This document shows, in pieces, positions 1 to 11,647 of a stretch of DNA of 64,000 nt. The DNA lies in assembly GCA_020465985.1 (NCBI GenBank), contig JAANYP010003844.1:186001-250000 (forward strand), written 5' to 3'. The first letter of the stretch is position 1; every line of letters starts with the position of its first letter. The notes below the pieces were generated by a model. The model saw only the letters and a program-made list of their open reading frames with translations. It searched no databases and was not told the origin of the DNA. Origin of the DNA: Centrapalus pauciflorus. Lineage: Eukaryota > Streptophyta > Magnoliopsida > Asterales > Asteraceae. A program made the translations under genes and the position numbers.

Positions 1-65
1 CTACCTAGATTCGAATAAGTTAGTCTAAATCAGTTTCGAATTAACTTAATTAAGTTCAAATTCAA

Positions 66-80
66 TTTGTTTCAGAAAAG
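66..80 (+). promoter_or_regulatory. candidate 3' splice site before gag start
   Basis: A T-rich run ending in CAG at 73-75 sits five bases before the gag ATG at 81. It looks like the acceptor of a 5' UTR intron. The upstream 65 bases are AT-rich and carry two TTCGAA motifs (one as AGATTCGAA). Confidence 0.4.
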
Positions 81-2923
81 ATGTCAAATCTTCAGAAATT
101 CCTTGAGATGGATCACGAAGTTGGGAAGGCAAATGCACCACCTAAGTTGATGAAAGTTGAGGACTATTACTGGTGGAAGGATCGATTTACAGATTTTGTA
201 CGATTCAATGATATGCGCATGTGGGTGTGCATAGATGAAGGGTACGTCCCGCCAGTATCTGAAGTTGAAGGCCGTCAAAAGGTCTTGTCATATCAGATGA
301 TGAAAGAAGATGACAAGAAATTATTTGAAGCCGAAAACAAAGCTTTCTCCATAATCCGTATGGCTTTACCTCAAGATATTTTGCACACATTTCGGACTCA
401 AAGGACGTCGAAGGAACTTTAGGAGTCTCTCGAGAAAAGGTGTGAGGGTAATCCTCGGGTGCGTAGAAAGCGTACAGAGCTGTTGAAACAACAGTTTGCG
501 ATTTTCAAGGCAATTAAGGATGAACAGTTGGATGATATTATCACGAGGTTCTATCATCTGATAACAGAACTTGAAAGTCATGGAATTGAGTATTCGGACA
601 CTGACAAGAACAACAAGCTTCTTGATGCCCTACCAGCCAAATGGGCTATGTACGTGGCAATGATTAAGCTGAATGAGGACAAATACTATACTCAATCACT
701 TGATGACATTGTGGGAACGTTGAGGGCATATCACTTTGAGATGATTAAGGCTGAGACTGATTATGAGCAAGTCCAGAATCCAGCAATGTATTTTGGAAAG
801 ACGTCAAAATCTTCAGTAGCAACCGAACCAAAGTCTGCTACAGTGTTTTTCTCTGGAGAGACATCATCACCAGCAAAGTCTGAAGACTCTTTGAATCGCG
901 CGTTCTTAGGATTAGGAAGATCGGAAGAACCGCAACCTCAAGTCCAACAGGCATCGACAAGTCAAAGCTATTCGAAGATGCCCATGAGCGCAAAGTCAGC
1001 GGAAGAGCATCTGAATCTACTTGCTTCTTTTGTGGCCGCATACGGAAATTGTGTTCAAGGGAAAATCAATGACCCAGCTCTATGGGATGAAGATTACGAT
1101 CAGGTCGACCCTGATGACTTAGAGGAAATGGATCTTAAGTGGCAACTGGCCATGGTGACCCAGAGGGTAAAAAGATTCATCAAAAGAACTGGGAGGAATC
1201 TGCAAATGAACAACAAAGGGATAGGATTTGATAAGTCTAAGGTGAAATGCTACAACTGTCAGGGATTGGGACACTTCGCCAGGGACAGAGTCAGCATCAA
1301 GGACAGTACCAAAATCAGTCCCAACAAAGATACCTTCCGAGTTCCTCTTCTGGTCAAGCCAATCTAGCGGGTCTACTATCCAATGTCACTTCTGACAGAC
1401 AGCTAGATGGTACCTATGACTGGAGTTCACATCCTGAGTCCAATGCTAGAGCTTTCATGGCTGAAGTTACGGAGAATGGTTGTGAAGAAGACGAGCAGAC
1501 CACAAGGGAAAACAGTCCGATGTGGGTTGAAAAGGCGAATGGTCAGACAGTGCTGGAGTTTGCTGCTCAGATGGCCAACGTGGAATCGGATAACTCAAAG
1601 GTTAGTCTGTCTTATTCTTTATTTCGTGAATTATGTGCTTTGTGTGCTACTTCTAATGATAGGTTAAATCTAGTCTTAGAATCACATAAAACCATAGTTG
1701 CTCAAAATGAGAACTTAAAAATAGAAAACGCTAGCCTAAATGATATAAAGCAAGACTTAAAAGAAAAGCTTAAGGCTGATGCTCAAGACGTGGTAGTTCT
1801 AAAAGACAAACTCAGCGAGCAGTGTGTTAGGATAGAACTAATGTATGAGCACGTAGAGGCCTTAACAAAAAGTCTTAAGGACAAGGATATAGAGCTAGCT
1901 GAGACCAAGGTTAAGGTAGCAGAGGCAAACAGCAAGTTGGAGAAGTTTAGGAATTCAAGCTTAAATCTAGGGAAAGTCTTAGATGCCCAACGACAGTCTA
2001 AGAAGCCCGTAGGTCTAGGTTTTCACGAAATTCCTCCACCATTCAATGCGAACTATGTGCCTCAGCCTCAGGAGAAAACTGACAAGTCAGTAGACTTAGA
2101 GAACCTACCTGAACCGACACCAGAGCCTATAGTAGAAAATGCACCTAAGGTGGCTGACTCAACCGTCAAGGTCAAGAAAGTGAAATTTGTGTCTTCCTCC
2201 AGTGAAACACCTGCAGGAAAACAGAAAATTTCTTGGGCTGACCAGGTCGAAGAGACAGACACTGTAGATGTACCAAAGGCAATAGACACTAGTGAGACAC
2301 CTAGATCTAAGGGAACACACAAAAAGTCCATAGATAAGCTGTCTTGCTTTAGATGTCACGAGAAAGGGCATGTTGCTTCTCACTGTCCACTTAGGAAAGC
2401 AGATGTTACCCCTAAGACAGTGAACCCAACACCTGTTAAGCCCTCACCCAGTGTGGCAAGCAGCAGTAGTTCTCAACCTACCGAGAAAACTGTGCAGGCC
2501 GCACCCAAACAAGTTGTGAAAAACACACCGGTTAAGGTTGGACCAAAGGAAGTGATTAGGACAAATTCACCGAATCGTGTCGTTAATCAATCTAGGTCAG
2601 CACCACAACAAGTCTATAGGAGCACCACACCTAGCAGGTCACATACTCCAGTTAGGTCTCATACTCCAGTTAGACAATATGCACCGGTAAGAGCTCAAGG
2701 ATCACAGTCAGAAATGGCATATAATAGAAATTATTCCAGAGCTTCACAACAAATGCCTACACCACGGCAAAGAGTGAACTTAAATCACTCGGCACCACAA
2801 CAGAATTCAGTTCAAAGGCCCAAGTCACCTGAAAGGCGAGATGGGTACTTGAAAGAGTTCACGTATGTGGACGAGAATGGTATTACCAAGTCAGTCATGG
2901 CTTGGGTTCCCCGTGATAACTAA
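81..2923 (+). pseudogene. gag: copia gag (UBN2-type) with two zinc knuckles, broken
   Basis: Capsid/nucleocapsid gene of the SIRE-type element. The N-terminal part (81-about 770) reads as a UBN2-type copia gag, with a Trp-rich start (YYWWKDRF) and a helical core. A first CCHC knuckle at 1248-1290 (CYNCQGLGHFARD) has lost its last Cys, because a frameshift falls exactly there; the reading frame continues from about 1290 in another frame. A long Lys/Glu-rich stretch at about 1640-1990 looks like coiled coil. A second, intact knuckle lies at 2345-2386 (CFRCHEKGHVASHC), followed by a Ser/Pro/Thr-rich basic tail. An in-frame TAG at 420-422 also interrupts the gene. The gag stop is the TAA at 2921-2923. 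About 950 codons is long for a copia gag but suits the SIRE group, which has an extended C-terminal region. The start at 81 is the first ATG after the splice-like acceptor. Confidence 0.85.
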
Positions 2924-2944
2924 CCTCTTTTCTTTCATGTGCAG
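2915..2944 (+). promoter_or_regulatory. gag stop codon lying in a strong 3' splice site
   Basis: The gag TAA (2921-2923) forms part of CTAAC (2920-2924), a good plant branch-point match. It is followed by a pyrimidine tract and by CAG at 2942-2944, 21 bases after the branch A. Pol opens directly after it. Gag and pol are in the same frame across this single stop, so readthrough is the alternative route. Confidence 0.5.
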
Positions 2945-5900
2945 GAGATAACTACCGGTCCAAACAACAAGTGGTTCGTCGACAGTGGTTGCTCCAGGCA
3001 CATGACGGGGGAAAGAAGTCTACTCACAGACTTCAAGGGAGGTAATAGGGGATTCGTATCATTCGCGGGTAACAAGGGTGGAAATATCACTGGAACTGGA
3101 GAAGTCACTAATGGGACGATTACTTTGGATCAAGTTTATCACGTTGATAAATTGGTTCATAATCTCATTAGTGTCTCTCAAATCTGTGATAAGAAGAACT
3201 CGGTGTTATTTACTGACACTGAGGCGTTAGTGCTAAAGCCTGGATTCAAAATTCCTGAAGAATGGGTGTTGATGCGGGCGCCAAGGAAGAACGACTTGTA
3301 CATGCTGGTTATGAACAAGCCAGAGACTTCGATGGGGCCAATTTGTCTACTAACCAAAGCTTCGGAGACGGAATCCGTACTGTGGTACAGACGCATGGCT
3401 CACCTGCACCTGAGAAAGATGAATTACATAACGAAGCATGGACTGGTGCAGGGTGTGCCCATGAAAAGTTTTCAGTTCGAGGATAAGTGTCTACCTTGCA
3501 TGAAGGGCAAACAGCACAAGAAGACCCAAAAGTCCAAGAAGCAGAATTCCATAGCCTCAGCATTCGATCTGTTGCACATGGACCTTTTCGGCCCAATCAA
3601 CAAAAGGAGTATCGGAGGTAGTTGGTACTGCTTAGTTATCACTGACGATTACTCACGTTTTTCTTGGGTTTTCTTTTTAGGTACGAAGGACGAGACGGCT
3701 GCAAGGCTCATCGGGTTCTTGGACCAAGTGGAGAACTCATACGGAACTAGGGTTAAATATATTCGTAGTGATAATGGAACTGAATTCAAAAACACTGTAA
3801 TTGGTGTATATTGCCTATCAAAGGGCATAGTGCATCAATTCAGTGCACCATATGAACCTCAACAGAATGGGGTGGCCGAACGTAAAAATAGAACTTTGAT
3901 TGAGGCTGCAAGGACTATGCTTTCGGATTCAAAGCTTCCTACCATGTTTTGGGGGGAGGCAGTGAATACCGCGTGCCACATTTTAAACCGAGTCCTTACA
4001 GTCAAATCATTGAACAAAACATGCTATGAAATTTTGAATAAACGGCCACCTAACTTAACTGGATTCGAACCGTTTGGAGTACCATGCACACTTTTAAGAA
4101 CAAAACATCAACCGAAGTTTGGTGAAAAGGCTGACGAAGGATACTTCCTAGGTTATGTGCCAAACTCACCAAACAAACGGGTGTTTAACAAAACAACTGG
4201 TACTGTGGAGATTGTGTATAATATTGAAGTCACAAGTTATACACATGAACCCCAAACTGGTCCGGAATGGATATTTGACTATGATAAGTTATTTGAGTCA
4301 TTTAACATTCCTCTGGATGATAATGCAGGTACAATCGAGAAGGACATGGCGACGTTGCATCTGAACGACGATGGCCAAATCTTTCCAAGGACCACGTTCG
4401 AATCTACGTCCGAGCCTACTGCGACTGTAGATGGATCTCCAGAAGTTGCTGATCAAGAGGCACCTAACACTGAGAATCAGACTCAAGCTTCAAGTTCTAA
4501 CTCTGAGGAAAACGTCCGTGAGGAGGAAAATGTAGAAGCTGAGCCTGTTCCCCCTTTAGGTGAAATAGGATCCAACTTAGGAGATAATCTAAGGGTTGAT
4601 GAAATAGAGACCTCTAGGATTAACAAGAACCATCCAATAGAAAGCATCATAGGAAATCCTAACGAGGGTGTGAAGACTCGGAGTAGTGTAAATAACAACA
4701 CCGTGTTGTTGTCGATGATAAACGACTCCGAGGCATATCACACATGTCTTTATTCATGTTTCATATCGCAAGTAGAGCCTAAGAATGTGCAAATGGCACT
4801 TAAGGATAACTCCTGGGTTGAAGCGATGCAGGAAGAACTTTCACAGTTTAGGAAACTAGAAGTGTGGGAGTTAGTTCCGTTACCTCGAGGGGAGATTGCA
4901 ATAGGAACCAAATGGGTTTTTAAGTGCAAAAGAGACGATCGGGGTATAGTCACGCGCAACAAGGCGAGATTAGTTGTAAAGGGTTTCAACCAAGAGGAGG
5001 GAATCGATTACAACGAAGTTTTTGCACCAGTAGCAAGGCTGGAAGCCATTAGGTTGTTTCTAGCGTTTGCCTCCTTCAAAGGCTTTAAGGTATATCAACT
5101 AGACGTTAAGAGTGCTTTCCTGTATGGGAAAGTGAAGGAGTTGGTGTATGTAGAACAACCGCCCGGATTTACAGATCCAAGATATCCTGATAGAGTATAT
5201 CGCTTAGATAAGGCTCTTTATGGATTACATCAGGCACCTAGGGCGTGGTATGAGACTTTATCCAACCATCTTTTAGAAAACAGTTTTGAAAGGGGTAGGA
5301 TAGATAGTACTCTATTTGTGAAGAGGAAGGGAGAACACTTTATCTTGGTACAAGTGTACGTCGATGATATCATTTTTGGATCATCAGACGAACAAATGTG
5401 CAAAGATTTCGAGAAGGTGATGAAGTCTAAGTTCGAGATGAGTGCTATGAGGGAGTTGAATTTCTTTTTAGGGTTACAAGTTGACCAAAAGAAGGAAGGG
5501 ATGTTTATCCATCAAACTAAGTATGTCTATGACATATTAGAACGGTTTGGGATGGAGGGAACTAAGTTGACTGCCCACTTCAGCACGCCGATTCAAGTGA
5601 ATCACCATCTCGGGCCGGGTACTGAAAGTGATACCGATGTGGATCCGACTTTATATCGGGCCATGATTGGGTCACTTATGTATTTAACTGCTTCAAGACC
5701 TGACATTATGTTTGCTGTGTGTATTTGTGCTAGGTTTCAAGCGAATCCAAAGGAGATGCATATGAAAGCTGTGAAGCGGATTCTACGATACCTCAAGTCG
5801 AAACCGAAGCTGGGACTTTGGTATCACGCAGAGGGAGATCTAGAGTTGGAGGCGTTCACAGATTCTGACTATGGAGGATGCAGCTTGACGCGCAAATCAA

Positions 5901-6284
5901 CGACTGGAGGTTGTCAGTTCCTAGGAGGGAGACTGGAGTCCTGGCAAGGCAAGAAACAAACATCGGTTAAGCCATTTCAACGTGCGAGGCCGATTAATGT
6001 TGCTTGCTGTAGTTTGCTGCTCACGAGGTTCTTGTGGATACAACAACAATGGCGGGATTATCGGTTTGGCTTACACTCAAACTCCCCTATTAGGATAGAC
6101 AAATCAATCTACAATTGCTATAAATAATAATCCAGTTAAACACAGTAAAACAAAGCACAGAGACAGAAGGCACATTTTATTCGTGAGTGTGCTAAAAGAC
6201 TGAATCAAACGGGTAAGGTGGCAACAGAAGATAAGAAATGCAGATTTATTTACCAAAGCGTTTGATAATTCACGGTTTGAGTAG
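2945..6284 (+). pseudogene. pol: copia pol: protease, integrase, RT, RNase H (decayed end)
   Basis: Polyprotein for proteolysis, integration and reverse transcription. It is one open frame from 2945 to 6127, with no clear ATG start, so it needs readthrough or splicing from gag. Protease active site DSG lies in WFVDSGCSRHMTG (about 2970-3005). The integrase zinc site lies near 3400-3510 (HLHLRK, then CLPCMKG); the DDE residues are in HMDLFGP (about 3580), RSDNGTEF (about 3768) and GVAERKNR (about 3880). The RT has KARLVVKGFNQ and the catalytic YVDD at 5357-5368. RNase H begins with AFTDSDYGG near 5850. From about 5965 the RNase H frame is shifted, shifted back, and shifted again; recognisable RNase H end sequence (NADLFTKAFD) survives near 6238-6270 in another frame. 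A gap begins 24 bases after the apparent stop at 6282-6284. Confidence 0.9.
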
Positions 6285-6308
6285 TTATTCAACTGAATGG
6301 AATGCGCA

Positions 6309-7028
6309 NNNNNNNNNNNNNNNNNNNNNNNNNNNNNNNNNNNNNNNNNNNNNNNNNNNNNNNNNNNNNNNNNNNNNNNNNNNNNNNNNNNNNNNNNNNN
6401 NNNNNNNNNNNNNNNNNNNNNNNNNNNNNNNNNNNNNNNNNNNNNNNNNNNNNNNNNNNNNNNNNNNNNNNNNNNNNNNNNNNNNNNNNNNNNNNNNNNN
6501 NNNNNNNNNNNNNNNNNNNNNNNNNNNNNNNNNNNNNNNNNNNNNNNNNNNNNNNNNNNNNNNNNNNNNNNNNNNNNNNNNNNNNNNNNNNNNNNNNNNN
6601 NNNNNNNNNNNNNNNNNNNNNNNNNNNNNNNNNNNNNNNNNNNNNNNNNNNNNNNNNNNNNNNNNNNNNNNNNNNNNNNNNNNNNNNNNNNNNNNNNNNN
6701 NNNNNNNNNNNNNNNNNNNNNNNNNNNNNNNNNNNNNNNNNNNNNNNNNNNNNNNNNNNNNNNNNNNNNNNNNNNNNNNNNNNNNNNNNNNNNNNNNNNN
6801 NNNNNNNNNNNNNNNNNNNNNNNNNNNNNNNNNNNNNNNNNNNNNNNNNNNNNNNNNNNNNNNNNNNNNNNNNNNNNNNNNNNNNNNNNNNNNNNNNNNN
6901 NNNNNNNNNNNNNNNNNNNNNNNNNNNNNNNNNNNNNNNNNNNNNNNNNNNNNNNNNNNNNNNNNNNNNNNNNNNNNNNNNNNNNNNNNNNNNNNNNNNN
7001 NNNNNNNNNNNNNNNNNNNNNNNNNNNN
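6309..7028. other. assembly gap (720 N)
   Basis: An unbroken run of N between the pol end and the noncoding block upstream of ORF3. Open frames crossing it are artefacts. Its length may be nominal. Confidence 0.99.
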
Positions 7029-7734
7029 GCTAACCTTAAAAGAAAACCTTAAGTCGAACTAAGACACTTTGTTGTATGAAAATACAGACCTGTGTCCGAT
7101 GTTTGTCTTTTAAAGAAAGTTTGCAAATACCAACAAGTTAGAATCTTTGTCTGTGTGCCTTGATCATAAAAGTATGTCTATGTCTGAGTCACGTAAGATA
7201 ATTTCCTGATAAATAAAAAGGCCAAGGGATATTCCGAAATGTAGAATGTTTAACAGGGTAAAATACCAACAATTGGCTAAATAGGTATGTCACAACAAAC
7301 AATCAAAGGAATCAAAAAAATTCCTAAGTGTGAAAGTTTAAGTACTGAAAGTTAGTATCAGACATCGCTATCTGATTGAACCTTTCTTAGACTATACTCA
7401 TCAAAAATATGTTGTTAAGTATTTAGCTTAGATTGTAAATTTTCTTAAGTCTAGAATAAATTTTTGGTCAAAATTTTATTTTACTTTATTTTATTCTATT
7501 TTTTTCCTTAGTTTATTTTATTTCATTTTAGTTTAGTTTAATTTTTTACTTAGGGAAAAGGTCAAAAGTTACTGAGGGTGCATTCAAAGTTGGATAAAAT
7601 AAACAATGCGTGAACTATCTTGAGCTTAGGGTAAAAGAATTGGCATAATTTATCTGGTTACACAATGCCGTAGAAAAAAGTTGGAAAAGTTGAAACTATT
7701 TCAAAATTTTCGAAATTTTTCTAAGTGTTGGTGG
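7029..7734 (+). other. noncoding region between pol and ORF3
   Basis: About 700 AT-rich bases inside the SIRE-type element. It has no ORF of note, a T/A-rich stretch at 7440-7560, and no recognisable domain on either strand. By position it is the intergenic or intron part of an env-like transcript. Confidence 0.5.
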
Positions 7735-8398
7735 TTTCGAATCTAAGACAGACTCGAATAAGGAGTAATTCGAATCTGTCAGTAGATTCGAATCTATGCT
7801 TAGACTCGAGGGTTGGTGGTATAAATAGGTTAACAGTAGGTCATTAATTCCATCTGTTTTCGAATCTATACTATCGAATCTATCAAGGCGATTTCGAATC
7901 TGTTCTTTCGAGTCTATCGTAATCCTTCTAAACGACATTTTGTCGAGTTTGAAGACTGTGTGTTCGATTCTACTCTTGCATCTAGGTATAATCAACTTGA
8001 TTGTACAAGATTTATGTAGTTTTATGCACAAATTTAGACCAAATCGTCAAATTTTGAAGTTTTATAGGTCGAAATAGGGTTTTTGCTAAATTACCAAGAT
8101 TGGACCTATAAAAGATCAAATTAAAAGCATAAATCAATGATTAGAACCTAGTTGAACTAATGTATGTGATTTACTAAGTTCAAAATGGTTAAAATCTTGG
8201 GTTTTTGTTGAAAACAAAACCGACGGGACTTCGAGTCTGTTCTAGGACTTTCGAATCTGTTCATGGGTTTCTCGAATCTGTCATTAGATTCGAGATGACC
8301 ATAATATTCGAATCTGTCCATTAGACTCGAATAGGGACTCTTCGAATCTGTCCATTACATTCAAATATGGGCACTTCGAATCTGTTACTTTCGAATCT
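7735..8398 (+). repeat. array of TTCGAATCTGTC / AGATTCGAA motifs upstream of ORF3
   Basis: Around twenty copies of a short motif centred on TTCGAA or its variant CTCGAA, in both orientations, so adjacent copies form inverted repeats. Dense blocks lie at 7735-7808, 7858-7920 and 8228-8398. Spacing is irregular, so this is not a satellite. The same motif recurs in the element's LTR (11838-12016) and in the first 50 bases of the window. Confidence 0.85.
7820..7829 (+). promoter_or_regulatory. TATA-like box within the internal motif array
   Basis: TATAAATAGG follows directly on the first dense TTCGAA block and lies about 730 bases before the ORF3 ATG. It matches the TATA boxes of the LTRs in this window (for example 16149), so an internal promoter for ORF3 is plausible. 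No transcript evidence is available. Confidence 0.45.
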
Positions 8399-8539
8399 GT
8401 ACTTTATTTACTTTGTTTAATTTAAATTTTTATTAAACTTGTGGAAATTTAATTGTGTTAGATTTTGTATTTAATAAAGTACAAAATAAAACAAATTTGA
8501 ATTTAAACAAGTTTATTGATTTTTAATGAGTCTAACAGT

Positions 8540-8557
8540 TTTATTTATTGTGCAGAT
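8540..8557 (+). promoter_or_regulatory. candidate 3' splice site before ORF3 start
   Basis: A T-rich tract ends in GTGCAG (8550-8555), two bases before the ORF3 ATG at 8558. The open frame extends upstream of this ATG only from a non-ATG codon, so I take 8558 as the start. This suggests a spliced subgenomic RNA. Confidence 0.5.
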
Positions 8558-9379
8558 ATGGCGGTTCGCGCTTTTGTCCCTAAGCATAATATGGTCCTTA
8601 ATCCAGACAATAATATCCCTGAGGCGCAGGGTTTTCGCCAAGTTTTGGATTTCCTAGCTGAATCTAGGATTAGCTATGCTTTGTTTCATAACATTCCAAT
8701 TGTAATCTCGTATGTACGCCAGTTCTATGATCATTTACAGGTTGACTGTACTGTCACCCCGACAGTTATAAGAACCAGAATCGCTGGCCAGCCTCTAGTC
8801 TTCTCAGCAGATATGTTGCGCCAAGTTCTACAGTTGGGTTCTCAGGAACAGGAGGACGGGCCTATTGACTTCCCGTTAAGTATTAGGCAGACCGCGTTTC
8901 TCAGAATGGGCTACAGTTTGGACGTTACGAAGTCATCGTATATGAAAAGTGGCCTGATTGGGCAGTGGAGATTCTTGGTGCACGTATTCATGGTCTGTTT
9001 TGCACCGAAGAAAGCTGAATTTGATTACATAGTGTCAAAGATCCAATCTGGAGTTATTGCATTGTTATATAATCGGAAGTTCAGTTTTTCGCAGATATTC
9101 TTCTCGGAGTTCGTTCATCAGATTGCGGCTCCAGAAAGGGAAAGATTTTTGCTGTACCCAAGATTCATAATGATGCTGATAAGGCATTTCTTGCCAGACT
9201 TGCCGCCGTCAAATGACTCTTTGAGTGTTAATGTTATGGACAAACGGATTTTCGCTGATTGTTCCTCACACCGAGGAAGATTGGCTGTTCCTGTTGCTCG
9301 TCCATTGTTCGGAGCTATTGTGGATAGGGATTTTCAAGCCCCGGAAGATGCCAACTGGGCAGGGGTCGTTGAGTTTCCA

Positions 9380-9414
<35 letters not shown>

Positions 9415-11560
9415 ACAGCCAAGAGTTCAAAGACGCCGTCAGAGACCAGCAGTGAGTCCAATCCAGGCATCAAGGCCTTCTACAAGCGAACAGCCCCAAG
9501 CACAGGAAGCAGGGCCTTCAAGTGCAGTTCCTGATTCTGAACAAATTGCGCAAACACTAGAAGAGATATGGGCATCAGGACCCCATGCGAACGAGGACGT
9601 GGCCGCAGCATTAGTGGGGGAGCTGCTCAGTCCACCAGAAGGAGCAGAAGATGTTCTTAGATATGTGGATGAGTATGAGGCAGAAAGGGTTGATGAAGGC
9701 TTGACATCATCAGAATCAGAATCAGATGATATGGATGGGCAGGAGACTGAAGCTCCTGAATCAGTGGCTGCAGATCCCAATATTCACATCGGAACCTATG
9801 GAGCTAGGTTAGTAGTGAATGAAGCAGCAGGATCGAGGAGGAGAGAAGAAAGGGAATCTGAAGATTCGGATTTTGAAGAAGAGGAGGTTGCTCAACTAGT
9901 GACGAGGCAACGAGCCAAACGTCATCGGTTCATGCAAGGGTCTTTTTCTGCATCCACTAGTCAGTCAGAAGTTCCCCAATCCCAACCTCAAGCCACCGCT
10001 CCACCATCACCGCCACCTCAGCAGCATGAACCATACATTCCACCACCTTTCATCCCATCTCCCATTCAGTCCATTCCTTCTACGTCAGCCGCATATACCG
10101 AAAATCAAAGATTCATGCAACTCAAGAGTCGTGTTGACTTTCAGCACGTTCAAATAATAACTCTTACAAAAGCTGTAGGTGAACTCCAGGAGCATAACTC
10201 AAATCTTGATAAGGAGAATGCAGAGTTGAGGAAGATTGTGGAAAGTGTCAGAGACGAAAACACGGAGCTAAAATCTTTCGTAGCTGATCAATCTTCAGAA
10301 ATCCGAGCAATGAGGTCCCTCCTAGAGCAACTTATGAAAAATCTACAAACTCAGGGGGAGACGAGTTGTAAGGATCAGGAGGTACAGAGAAGAAATGATG
10401 ATAATGAAGGCGATGATCCCGGTGCGAATAAAGAGATTGAGTCTGTAGATTTTCCTGCAGCTCAAGTTACACAAGTTCAGGGGGAGCCTAGTCAAGGCGA
10501 AGGAGAAAGGGGTGAGGCTAGTTCATCTAAACAGCCTACAGACTTTGAGATCAGTGAGATGATTGAAGCGCTCATGGATCTCGATGATGATCCACTGGAG
10601 GTAGGTTTTGATGATGAAGATGAAGAGCTGGAGGAAGGGGAGTTTGTGCCAGAAGAGATAGTGGACTGGCAGTCAGATGATGAGGTAGTCGCTGATGAGG
10701 ATGATGAAGCTGATGAGATAGTTGTGCAGCAGAATCCTATTACCGATAGCTACATGATTGATGGAAATAGAATTGTCAATGTAGATATAGTAAATGCTGC
10801 ATTGAATCCTCAGCCATCGACAGAAGACCTGCAAGAGAGCTAATTAATGAAGAAAAACGAAAGCTATGGTTCAGGGCTGAAGAGAAGGAAGTAGCAATTA
10901 AAAAGACAATGAGAGTGCCAGGTACTGGGAAGCTGTCTGAGCGAATTTTAAGCTGGTTCTTTGACAGAGATCTGCAGCTATTTATAATAAAGAGAAAAGA
11001 CGGGCTTCAGTACATGAGGCGAACTTTAAAAGCGTTCAACTCCCTGCCAAAGATCGAAATCACTGCGCTAGCTTGGAAAGATCTTATAAACATTGGCAAT
11101 GATCCCTACGCGAGCGTAATCGAAAGAATCATAAGAAAGGAAGGGAGATCAAGAAAGTTCGAGCGTTTGAATCCAAGGGTCGGGAGAAGAGTAGAGGATC
11201 CGTCACGTATTGATCCTCTAACTGGACGACCTTGGATGAGGATTCACTATAAGCCGGCTAGATGTCTTAGGAAGGTTCCTCTCAAGCCGATGCCACAAAA
11301 TATTTCTGAAGAATCTAAAGTGGTGGTATGCTGACACGGAGACTGGGGAAGCAGTTATGGAAGACTTAGAAGAAAATGTTATTCTTAGAGTCTACGACCC
11401 TCTTCACCTGGTAAACCTCTCCAAAGATGATCTTCACATTTTGCATGCCTGTAAGATCTCAAGTGATACACATATGGACGGTGAGGCTAATAAGTATGAA
11501 AATGTAGTCATGGTATGTGTCGAGAAAGGTTTATATGTTGGTAGTATTTTGAATCAATAA
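8558..11560 (+). pseudogene. env-like third ORF of the SIRE-type copia element, two frameshifts
   Basis: The protein starts MAVRAFVPKHNMV and reads open to 10843 (761 codons); coding continues in other frames at about 10830-11334 and 11315-11560, so one roughly 1000-codon gene has suffered two frameshifts. The N-terminal 250 residues form a compact domain (VIRTRIAGQPLVFS; GQWRFLVHVFMVCFAP; FLLYPRFIMMLI) like third ORFs I know from Asteraceae copia elements. A Gln/Pro/Ser-rich linker follows (residues about 270-520), with a coiled coil near residues 540-600 and a very acidic stretch near residues 660-740. The C-terminal part is basic, with a conserved-looking end (YDPLHLVNLSKDDL). I see no signal peptide and no clear transmembrane segment, so an envelope role is by position only. 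Start chosen after the 8555 acceptor. Confidence 0.72.
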
Positions 11561-11600
11561 ATAAACAAAGTTTTTAAGTCAAATGTGTGAATTATTAGAA

Positions 11601-11647
11601 GCTATCGTCAAGGGGGAGTCTGTTGGTACATCCTGTGTGACGATAGC
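11601..11647 (+). repeat. 10-bp perfect inverted repeat enclosing the polypurine tract
   Basis: GCTATCGTCA (11601-11610) and TGACGATAGC (11638-11647) are exact reverse complements. The 27-base loop contains AAGGGGGAG (partly overlapping the left arm) and the first bases of the LTR, so a stem would present plus-strand priming and the LTR end together. Confidence 0.8.
11610..11618 (+). promoter_or_regulatory. polypurine tract
   Basis: AAGGGGGAG two bases before the LTR start TGTTGG. This is the usual plus-strand primer position. Confidence 0.85.

Noticed and set aside
6238..7062. Long ORFs across 6309-7028
   Set aside because: They consist of assembly-gap N.
9439..9780. Antisense ORFs within ORF3, gag and pol genes (also 34487-34675, 44888-45337, 56367-56798)
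   Set aside because: Shadow frames of the plus- or minus-strand genes, without recognisable content.
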